A stretch of DNA of 13,561 bases from CAYYBE01 sp964470345 (GTDB taxonomy: Bacteria; Babelota; Babeliae; Babelales; Babelaceae). Below the pieces are notes generated by a model. The model worked only from the letters and a program-made list of their open reading frames with translations. It searched no databases and was not told where the DNA came from. How positions within the stretch are numbered: position 1 is the first letter of the stretch; the number at the start of each line of letters is the position of its first letter. The translations under genes and the position numbers were made by a program. The stretch lies in assembly GCA_964470345.1 (NCBI GenBank), contig CAYYBE010000015.1, positions 1 through 13,561 of the forward strand, in the 5' to 3' direction. Positions 6,585 to 11,967 of this stretch are shown one piece after another.

Positions 6585-6615
6585 CAGGCCGACGTGTAGA
6601 TCACACATCGGCCTG
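6585..6615. terminator. Hairpin terminator between convergent SulP and RRM genes
   Basis: CAGGCCGACGTGT and ACACATCGGCCTG form a 13-pair stem with a single C-A mismatch and a five-base loop. A short T-rich run follows on each strand (CTGTTTATT rightward, TGTTTTG leftward). It lies 31 bases past the SulP stop and 45 past the RRM gene stop, so it probably works in both directions. Confidence 0.75.
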
Positions 6616-6659
6616 CTGTTTATTCTATTGCTAAATGGTTCTCTTACGAGAACTACTTA

Positions 6660-7007
6660 TTAATAGCGGTTGCTGCTGCTAGAGCGGAATCCGCCACGGC
6701 TTTGTCCGCCGCCACGGTTAAATCCACCGCCGCGAGGTCCGCCATTAGATGAGCGGCTGCGAGGTTCTTGTGGGCGAGCTTGGTTAATGCGCAAGCTGCG
6801 GCCATCAAGATCTTTGCCGTTCAAGGCTTCGATTGCTGCGTTTGCTTCTTCATCGTTGCCCATGGTTACGAAACCAAAGCCACGAGGTTCGCCTGTAAAT
6901 TTGTCAATGACAATCTTTACTGCTGAAATTGCGCCGTATGGTTCAAAAAATGAACGAAGGCCTTCTTCTGAAGTTGTTCGGGAAAGATTCCCAACATAAA
7001 TATCCAT
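6660..7007 (-). CDS. RRM/RGG RNA-binding protein
   Basis: A 115-residue protein with one RNA recognition motif at residues 1-78: RNP2 is IYVGNL (3-8) and RNP1 is RGFGFVTM (42-49), with the conserved aromatic residues in place. The remaining 37 residues are a Gly/Arg/Ser tail with RGG-like repeats. Bacterial single-RRM proteins of this type are single-stranded-RNA binders, often cold-induced (as in cyanobacterial Rbp proteins), and the RGG tail usually adds nonspecific RNA affinity. The start at 7007 fits the family N-terminus MxIYVGNL; ten further in-frame codons upstream look non-conserved. The ribosome site is weak (GGA about six bases upstream). The leader may be long and structured. Confidence 0.93.
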   Translation of the reverse strand: MDIYVGNLSRTTSEEGLRSFFEPYGAISAVKIVIDKFTGEPRGFGFVTMGNDEEANAAIEALNGKDLDGRSLRINQARPQEPRSRSSNGGPRGGGFNRGGGQSRGGFRSSSSNRY

Positions 7008-7081
7008 AAGTATCCGTCTGTATAAAAAGTGAAACAATATATAATAAGGGTTTGTAGCCCATCGGCGTCTTTTCAGATTGA

Positions 7082-7111
7082 TCTATAACCACAGAATCTC
7101 TACTAATCCAA
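7082..7111 (-). promoter_or_regulatory. Candidate promoter of the RRM gene
   Basis: TTGGAT (7106-7111) and TATAGA (7082-7087), separated by 18 bases on the minus strand. The predicted leader is about 68 bases. Both boxes are only four of six matches. Confidence 0.3.
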
Positions 7112-7176
7112 ACCCGCATAAAAAGAGAAGAGAAACAACGTGAAATCGGAAACCGTACCGAACCGGGGCAATTTGT

Positions 7177-7256
7177 GAAGAACCTACGCATGGATCTGCG
7201 AGGTATCTTCGAGGTTGCGAAAGAGAATACCGTATGAGGCGAGCCTCAGAGTATTC
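7177..7256. other. Structured intergenic region with two strong hairpins
   Basis: The 390-base gap between the RRM gene start and the next coding gene contains two neighbouring stem-loops. The first (7177-7210) pairs GAAGAACCTACGCA with TGCGAGGTATCTTC, thirteen pairs with one single-base bulge on each side and a six-base loop. The second (7225-7256) pairs GAATAC with GTATTC outside and TGAGGC with GCCTCA inside, separated by a small internal loop. There is no T-run, so these are not ordinary terminators. They could belong to a small RNA or to an upstream regulatory part of the RRM gene. No known RNA family was recognised. The rest of the gap shows no gene I can support. Confidence 0.4.
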
Positions 7257-7397
7257 AATCAGCGCAACGTTTAAAAATTTCAAAGTACTTGAGCCATTAT
7301 CTGTCAGCTCATCGAGATTCTTATACTCAACTTACCAGATCCTCAAGAAAAAGCTACCGCAACTGGCAATCCCAAATCAAGAGTTTGCCTTCTGTTG

Positions 7398-7799
7398 TTA
7401 AAGCAGGTTCAATTTCGCGAGAACTAGTAATACCAAGGGATCTGTAGAAGACAGGCCTGTTTTATTCAGTAAGCAGGTCAAAAGAGTGTGCGTAGCTTCT
7501 GCTGGGGTCGCACTCGTTACAATCCCTAAGAGATCCCATGCAAAAGGGCGCAGAAGTTCGGCGGACTCCATTAGCTCTTGGAGGTCCTCCCAAGGGTTTG
7601 CTGCTACGGCTGGTGCAGGTGCGACCACTGGTGCAGGTGCGGGGGCGGGAAGTGGCGCAGGGACTATAACTCGCGCGTGACTCTGGGCGAGCAGTTCTGG
7701 GGCGCTTGCTTGTAGTCGTGCTAATTTGATTACCCCGAAGAGCGAAGTAGGGGCACATTCGATTGCTAATAGACCAAAAAAGATAAATATACGTTTCAT
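7398..7799 (-). CDS. Small predicted exported protein with Pro/Ala linker
   Basis: A 133-residue protein of unknown function. Residues 1-22 resemble a signal peptide (MKRIF, then a hydrophobic core to TSLFG). Residues about 45-67 are a Pro/Ala/Val low-complexity linker (PAPLPAPAPAPVVAPAPAVA). A short, probably helical domain follows (NPWEDLQELMESAELLRPF and on), and the protein ends in a Leu-rich stretch (PLVLLVLAKLNLL). It lacks the C-terminal anchor motif shared by the next four genes, but it has the same type of promoter and lies in the same row. The ATG is preceded by GGAG at 7807-7810. No terminator is obvious after the TAA at 7398-7400. Confidence 0.7.
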   Translation of the reverse strand: MKRIFIFFGLLAIECAPTSLFGVIKLARLQASAPELLAQSHARVIVPAPLPAPAPAPVVAPAPAVAANPWEDLQELMESAELLRPFAWDLLGIVTSATPAEATHTLLTCLLNKTGLSSTDPLVLLVLAKLNLL

Positions 7800-7887
7800 G
7801 GGTTTCTCCGTTTATCTGGGTTATACCTTGCATTGAATCTGTATTTTTTCTTTTGTTTTTTAAAATTAAAATCCTAATGCTAATAAA

Positions 7888-7915
7888 ATTATAGCAGTTG
7901 CCATTATGAAAGCAA
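7888..7915 (-). promoter_or_regulatory. Promoter of the gene at 7398-7799
   Basis: TTGCTT (7910-7915) and a perfect TATAAT (7888-7893) with a 16-base spacer. The -35 box lies at the 3' edge of the terminator hairpin of the preceding gene. Confidence 0.55.
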
Positions 7916-7945
7916 AAGCCCCCACGATTTTATCTGTGGGAGCTT
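7914..7945 (-). terminator. Intrinsic terminator of the gene at 8010-8549
   Basis: On the minus strand AAGCTCCCAC pairs with GTGGGGGCTT (one G-U) around a ten-base loop, followed by TTGCTTT. The 38-base segment 7908-7945 is repeated at 8645-8682 with only two differences. Confidence 0.8.
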
Positions 7946-8009
7946 ATATAGACTTCATTGAACCTGGACTAGCCCATCTATTCGGCTGGGAGTTTGCCGA
8001 GAGGGTTAT

Positions 8010-8549
8010 TTAGCGAGTGGCAAGACCGGTAAGGGCCTTTAGCCAAGACACTTTAACAGCTTTTGCTGGGATAGCGGCTGGAGCTTTCTTAAAGAACCGG
8101 CTTACCATCTTGTACTTGGTTTCTCCAAGGGTGAGTCCACAAACAAGGGCTGCGATACCTGCAAGGGCAAAGCCTAAACGGTACTGCTTTGCAAAGCGCA
8201 TGAACTTCATAGTTCTAGAAGGAGCTAGATGTGCAGCTTGATTTGCAACTGCTTGTGAAACCTCTGCATGCTCTTCGGCGGTCAGTTTTTTATGCGTAAT
8301 TAATGTGACCCGAGGAGATTGCACTCGCATTGGAGTTTTCTTGTGTTCATTAAGCTGTTCTGCTTGTAATTTCAATGCAGCATTGGCTATTCCTTGATCA
8401 AAGAGACCTGGCATCCTAGCAACTTTACGGTTAGGGGTAGCTGCAGGGGCTGAAGAGTTAGTAGAAGCTGCAGCGCTTTGTGCACTGTATACCAAGTTAT
8501 TGCAAAGACCAGTGAATAATACGCTTAAAAGTATAATACTTCGTTTCAT
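8010..8549 (-). CDS. Exported, C-terminally anchored paralog family member 1
   Basis: A 179-residue protein of unknown function. Residues 1-23 are a signal peptide (MKR, hydrophobic core, then a likely cleavage near VYSAQS). The middle (25-115) is Ala/Ser-rich then helical and basic. A membrane helix at about 124-142 runs into the family motif GLTLGETKYKMVSRF (138-152), followed by a basic tail containing VSWL. If the signal peptide is cleaved, the middle would be outside the inner membrane and the basic tail inside (positive-inside rule, inference). The start at 8549 follows AGGGGA by four bases; nine more in-frame codons upstream would put charged residues before the signal peptide. It is the shortest of the four paralogs. 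Confidence 0.8.
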   Translation of the reverse strand: MKRSIILLSVLFTGLCNNLVYSAQSAAASTNSSAPAATPNRKVARMPGLFDQGIANAALKLQAEQLNEHKKTPMRVQSPRVTLITHKKLTAEEHAEVSQAVANQAAHLAPSRTMKFMRFAKQYRLGFALAGIAALVCGLTLGETKYKMVSRFFKKAPAAIPAKAVKVSWLKALTGLATR

Positions 8550-8623
8550 GATTTCCCCTGTTTGTTTTGGTTTCAATCTGAATTAGATGTTTAAGTTCTG
8601 CTGATTTGTCTCCATGATTTCCA

Positions 8624-8652
8624 ATGTTACCAGTTGTCTGCCCAGAAAGCAA
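8624..8652 (-). promoter_or_regulatory. Promoter of the gene at 8010-8549
   Basis: TTGCTT (8647-8652) and TAACAT (8624-8629) with a 17-base spacer. The -35 overlaps the 3' arm of the upstream gene's terminator. Confidence 0.45.
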
Positions 8653-8687
8653 AAGCCCCCACGATCTGATCTGTGGGAGCTTGCTTT
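8646..8687 (-). terminator. Intrinsic terminator of the gene at 8724-9860
   Basis: AAGCTCCCAC and GTGGGGGCTT form the core stem (one G-U), extended by AAAGC/GCTTT outside, and then the T-rich TTTTGCTTT. The core is nearly identical to the terminator at 7914-7945. Confidence 0.8.
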
Positions 8688-8723
8688 GATTCTAACTATT
8701 GTTTATGTATGATTTTGGGTTAC

Positions 8724-9860
8724 TTACGAGTGTCGCCAGAGTAACTTTGTTATCCAGCTCAGGCTCTTGGTAAACCAGGAAGGTTGGGCAGTTTTCATTG
8801 CTTGCCCTGTGATCGTGGCACCATGAAACAGGCGGGTTCCAAATCGCGTGAGAAGCTTATATTTCATTTCTCCACCAACGAGTCCGCTGGTAAGAGCCAG
8901 GGTGCAGAGTGTTACCAACTTCCAATTTCTCTTCAGAAATGTAGGTTTTTGGTGTTCAGGAAGGTGTTGGTATCGTGGTACTTCAATCGGTGTATCTGGG
9001 AGAATCTCTGAGAGAGGTCTTTGAGTGACAATTGGTACTGGTGAGCCGAGAGGATTTTGGTCTGGATTCATGGCTATCTGGTTTGAGCGCCTTTCTTGCT
9101 TAAACCAGGTGCTGAGGCTTGAGTCTTGCGGGGTTTCCAGAGACGTGTCTCTGGCGGCAAGAGGGATATGCTCGGTTTGTCTAAGAGGGGAACCTGTAAG
9201 GATTGCGGCAGAGGTGCTAGGTTGTGCATTTAATCTGCCATTTTTAAACGGAGAGCTTATCCCGGGCATTTGAATTTGTGGTGTATCGTTCTGAGCAGGT
9301 AGGATTACTGGTTCAGGAGATATTCGGCGGGGCAGTGCCTCTTGGGCCAGAGGGAGTTTTGCCATTAAATTGTCGACAGAATTTGAGCAATTGGCTAAAT
9401 AGGATGTGAGAGCTTTCCAGCCATTTACGATTTGTTGTGAGGTGGCGCTGACATCTACGGTAGTCAGTTCTTGGTCAAGAGCTTGCAACCTCTTTTGAAG
9501 TTCTTTGAGGGAAGCTCCTGTATAAGAAGGGGTTCCCTTTTTTAAAGCTGTGATTTCTTTGTCGCACTCCATGACTTGTTTGGTCAGCCCTTTCAGCTTT
9601 TCTTTAATGTCAAAAGAAGGGTTTAGCCGAGGAGCGGAGTCATCTTGCGCTTTTTGAGCTTGTGCGTCTTTTGCTTGTTGAGAGAGATTTGCGCTGAAAA
9701 GATTGAGGAGAGATTGGTGGCGAGGTGCGCTTGGAGACCGGAGTTGTGAAGATCTCAGAGGGGAATTGCGCATTGAAACGCGTTCGCGTCCAGAACAGAA
9801 GCTCAGTGTTGAGCTGACACATACAAGAGTGAGGGATAGTTTGAGAAATATTGAGTTCAT
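8724..9860 (-). CDS. Exported, C-terminally anchored paralog family member 2
   Basis: The largest paralog, 378 residues, of unknown function. Residues 1-24 are a signal peptide (MNSIFLKLSLTLVCVSS and on). Residues about 82-175 are helical with heptad-like spacing (EKLKGLTKQVMECDKEI, then LKELQKRLQALDQEL), a likely coiled coil. Residues about 176-300 are Pro/Ser/Thr-rich with repeated SP and P-x-P groups, probably disordered. A membrane helix at about 314-330 precedes the family motif GLVGGEMKYKLLTRF (326-340), and the tail contains PSWF and LSWI. Cys22 follows Phe rather than Gly/Ala/Ser, so it is not a convincing lipobox. The start at 9860 begins the signal peptide and has GGAG upstream, whereas the upstream in-frame ATG at 9899 does not. 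Confidence 0.78.
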   Translation of the reverse strand: MNSIFLKLSLTLVCVSSTLSFCSGRERVSMRNSPLRSSQLRSPSAPRHQSLLNLFSANLSQQAKDAQAQKAQDDSAPRLNPSFDIKEKLKGLTKQVMECDKEITALKKGTPSYTGASLKELQKRLQALDQELTTVDVSATSQQIVNGWKALTSYLANCSNSVDNLMAKLPLAQEALPRRISPEPVILPAQNDTPQIQMPGISSPFKNGRLNAQPSTSAAILTGSPLRQTEHIPLAARDTSLETPQDSSLSTWFKQERRSNQIAMNPDQNPLGSPVPIVTQRPLSEILPDTPIEVPRYQHLPEHQKPTFLKRNWKLVTLCTLALTSGLVGGEMKYKLLTRFGTRLFHGATITGQAMKTAQPSWFTKSLSWITKLLWRHS

Positions 9861-9874
9861 AAAGTATCTCCAAC

Positions 9875-9890
9875 ATTGCCGACAGGCAAT
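9875..9890 (-). promoter_or_regulatory. Small hairpin in the leader of the gene at 8724-9860
   Basis: ATTGCC and GGCAAT are perfect six-base complements around a four-base loop, a few bases upstream of the GGAG ribosome site. It could tune translation initiation, but it is short and may be chance. Confidence 0.3.
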
Positions 9891-9946
9891 CTGTTTCAAT
9901 TAAACTTCTTCTGTAGGTTTTACCTGGATGACCTTTATTCTCTTGC

Positions 9947-9975
9947 AGAATATCAGGTGGCTTAGGTAAAAGCAA
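9947..9975 (-). promoter_or_regulatory. Promoter of the gene at 8724-9860
   Basis: TTGCTT (9970-9975) and TATTCT (9947-9952) with a 17-base spacer. The -35 lies inside the 3' arm of the terminator at 9968-10011. The predicted leader is about 80 bases. Confidence 0.45.
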
Positions 9976-10011
9976 AGGCTCTCACAAAATTATGGGAGAG
10001 CCTTTGCTTTT
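9968..10011 (-). terminator. Intrinsic terminator of the gene at 10034-10867
   Basis: AAAAGCAAAGGCTCTC and GAGAGCCTTTGCTTTT are a perfect 16-base inverted repeat around a 12-base loop, starting 22 bases past the stop codon. The A/T-rich ends supply the T-run, so it could work on either strand. Confidence 0.85.
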
Positions 10012-10033
10012 GTTTTATATATTCTTGTCTAAC

Positions 10034-10867
10034 TTATCGCCAGAAGATTGCTTTCTTGAAGAACCATCCCCACCATGAAAGTTGAGGAACGACTACTTTT
10101 TCAGGCATTCTGCCAAACAGGCGAGTGAACATCTTGTATTTTGTTTGTCCAACCGTCATTCCACCAACAAGCGCGGCGATGCCAATAAGGGCGAGGCCCC
10201 AATGTTTTTTGGTGAAATGGAATTGTGATGCCGGAGCGGCAGGTTGAGGAGCAACAGGAGCTGTTTTATGAAATGGTTGACCAAAGTGATTGGCGACGCT
10301 TGCTGCCACATTGAGTTTTTCTTGAGCAATTGCTTGTGGTTGTTGCTCTGTCTTTTGTGCGTTGTATGGCTGAGTAGCCTGTGTTGATAATTCTTGTTCT
10401 TGGATTTGTTTTCTTAATGTTACAATGGTGGAAACAAGAGCTCGACCTTCATCTGTCTTAGAATGCTCCTCGCACGCTGTGAGCATATCTTTAAAAGTTT
10501 GAAGAACTGTATGTTTAAGGTTGAGGTCATCGTGGTATCTCAATCCCTGTAGTTTTTGAGCTTCGAATCCTGCTATCAAATTACTAATTTCTTTTGAAAT
10601 CCCCACTAAACTGTCGACTTTTGTTTCTATCGCTCCGTAGTTCTTTTCCTTGAGTCTTTCCTGGAAATTTTTATTAAAGATTCCCTTAATGCGCTTATCA
10701 TATCTCTCAAGTTTTTCGTGAAATTCTTGATAAATTGCTGTCATATCAGGAACAGCTGGTGCAACTGGAATTGTAGCTGATTCAGCCTGTCCGGCATTCA
10801 GAAAGCTTATTGGCATAGCCAAGGCAAGCAAGGTTGCGAGTGTTGAGACGTTTTTAGTTGAGAACAT
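10034..10867 (-). CDS. Exported, C-terminally anchored paralog family member 3
   Basis: A 277-residue protein of unknown function. Residues 1-26 are a signal peptide (MFSTKNVSTLATLLALAMPI, then a likely cleavage after LNAGQA). Residues about 42-165 are strongly helical and charged (FHEKLERYDKRIKG, SLVGISKEISNLIAGFEAQK, LRKQIQEQEL), probably coiled coil. A Gln/Pro/Ala-rich linker follows (166-215). The membrane helix at about 223-240 runs into GMTVGQTKYKMFTRL (236-250), and the tail PEKVVVPQLSWWGWFF is close to that of the next paralog. Gln replaces the usual Glu in the motif. The ATG at 10867 has AGGAGC six bases upstream. Its N-terminus (MFSTK) and tail make it the closest relative of the gene at 10950-11888. 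Confidence 0.82.
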   Translation of the reverse strand: MFSTKNVSTLATLLALAMPISFLNAGQAESATIPVAPAVPDMTAIYQEFHEKLERYDKRIKGIFNKNFQERLKEKNYGAIETKVDSLVGISKEISNLIAGFEAQKLQGLRYHDDLNLKHTVLQTFKDMLTACEEHSKTDEGRALVSTIVTLRKQIQEQELSTQATQPYNAQKTEQQPQAIAQEKLNVAASVANHFGQPFHKTAPVAPQPAAPASQFHFTKKHWGLALIGIAALVGGMTVGQTKYKMFTRLFGRMPEKVVVPQLSWWGWFFKKAIFWR

Positions 10868-10914
10868 AAGCTGCTCCTGTTGTATTGAATGTTAAAGATG
10901 AACCATTATCTAAA

Positions 10915-10943
10915 ATGATAGCATCGAAGATAGTGAAAGGCAA
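10915..10943 (-). promoter_or_regulatory. Promoter of the gene at 10034-10867
   Basis: TTGCCT (10938-10943) and TATCAT (10915-10920, five of six) with a 17-base spacer, in the 82-base gap between paralogs 4 and 3. The leader is about 42 bases. Confidence 0.55.
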
Positions 10944-10949
10944 AAGGCC

Positions 10950-11888
10950 CTATGCGCGGAGCCTGAATAGCCGTTTGAACCAGCCCCAGTTACGTGCCCA
11001 CCAGGAAAGTTGAATTACTTTCTCAGGTTGTTTTCCCCACAGAAGCTTGCTGATGAACTTATGTTTGGTTTCGCCATAGGTTAAGCCAGCGGCGACTGAA
11101 AGAAGGAGTACGACAGGAATGCCGTATTTTGACGTTGCTCGTGTTAATTTCTTCCAGACTGTATTTTCTCGAGCAAAGTCTTCAGCTGCTTTTCTGCGTG
11201 CTGCATCTTCGTCGGCTATTCTTTTAGCCTCAGCAGCGTCTTTTTCTGCCTTGGTCAATGCTACAATTTTTCTTGTAAGCTCTTCTTGTAATACTTTGAG
11301 CTTGCCATAAATTTCTGATTGCTCGGCGTTTGGAATCTGTTTGAAAAGGATTTCCAAAGCTGGGCAATCATGATTGAGTAAAACTTCTAGCGCAGCTTTA
11401 TTATCAGCTTGCTCAAGTGCTCTTTTTGCTAAATCATTGTATTGGACTGTTAATTGCTGCAGTAACTTATATCTCAAGGTTTCAACTGCTTGCTGTGCTT
11501 CAGTAAAGTCCTCGTCGATATTGTCGGTAGGGTGTTCCATTTTAATATAAGTAATAAAACCATCGCGCCTGTCTTTTTCAAGCAAACTCAGGCTATCCTT
11601 GAAAGCCTTATGATTGTTGAAAAGTTGCGAAAATGTACTTACAGCTCGTGTAAGATTGTTTAGTTCTACGTTTCCAACTATTTCATTAAGCATGTTTCGC
11701 GTGGCGACAAATGAGTTGTATTTGTCTTTTGCGGCCCAATAACCCTTGCTGACGGCATCTGCGGGGATAGTGCTTTGTGCAGTTTCGCTCTTGGTAAGAG
11801 CTTGCGTGTTGGCGCTATAAAGTGCTGCAGAAGTGCAGGTCAGGGCGGTCAGGGTGAGGAATGAAGTGAGATGGCGTGTTGAGAACAT
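10950..11888 (-). CDS. Exported, C-terminally anchored paralog family member 4
   Basis: A 312-residue protein of unknown function. Residues 1-30 are a signal peptide (MFSTRHLTSFLTLTALTCTS, then AALYSANTQA). Residues about 45-205 are helical. Residues about 195-245 are a highly charged Ala/Glu/Lys/Arg coiled coil (LTKAEKDAAEAKRIADEDAA and on). A membrane helix at about 255-271 carries the family motif as GLTYGETKHKFISKL (268-282), and the tail is PEKVIQLSWWARNWGWFKRL. His replaces Tyr in the KYK element. The ATG at 11888 has AGGAGA six bases upstream. No clear terminator separates it from paralog 3, so partial read-through is possible. Confidence 0.82.
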   Translation of the reverse strand: MFSTRHLTSFLTLTALTCTSAALYSANTQALTKSETAQSTIPADAVSKGYWAAKDKYNSFVATRNMLNEIVGNVELNNLTRAVSTFSQLFNNHKAFKDSLSLLEKDRRDGFITYIKMEHPTDNIDEDFTEAQQAVETLRYKLLQQLTVQYNDLAKRALEQADNKAALEVLLNHDCPALEILFKQIPNAEQSEIYGKLKVLQEELTRKIVALTKAEKDAAEAKRIADEDAARRKAAEDFARENTVWKKLTRATSKYGIPVVLLLSVAAGLTYGETKHKFISKLLWGKQPEKVIQLSWWARNWGWFKRLFRLRA

Positions 11889-11937
11889 AGATGTCTCCTG
11901 CGTTGGTTAATATGGTTTGAGATAACTGCTATTAAAA

Positions 11938-11965
11938 ATAGTAGCAGGCCCCGAGAGAAAAGCAA
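11938..11965 (-). promoter_or_regulatory. Promoter of the gene at 10950-11888
   Basis: TTGCTT (11960-11965) and TACTAT (11938-11943) with a 16-base spacer, just past the stop codon of acs. An imperfect inverted repeat (CTGCTA/TAGCAG, 11926-11947) overlaps the -10 box and might also serve as a weak acs terminator. Confidence 0.4.
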
Positions 11966-11967
11966 TG

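Noticed and set aside
7235..7237. TGA read as an amino acid (genetic-code change) to extend the plus-strand frame at 7082-7447
   Set aside because: The zinc-finger gene ends with TGA eight bases before a tRNA, so TGA acts as a stop in this genome, and Trp is encoded by TGG throughout.
9795..9800. Lipoprotein signal (Cys22) in the protein at 8724-9860
   Set aside because: The residue before Cys is Phe, which does not fit the lipobox, so an ordinary signal peptide is more likely.
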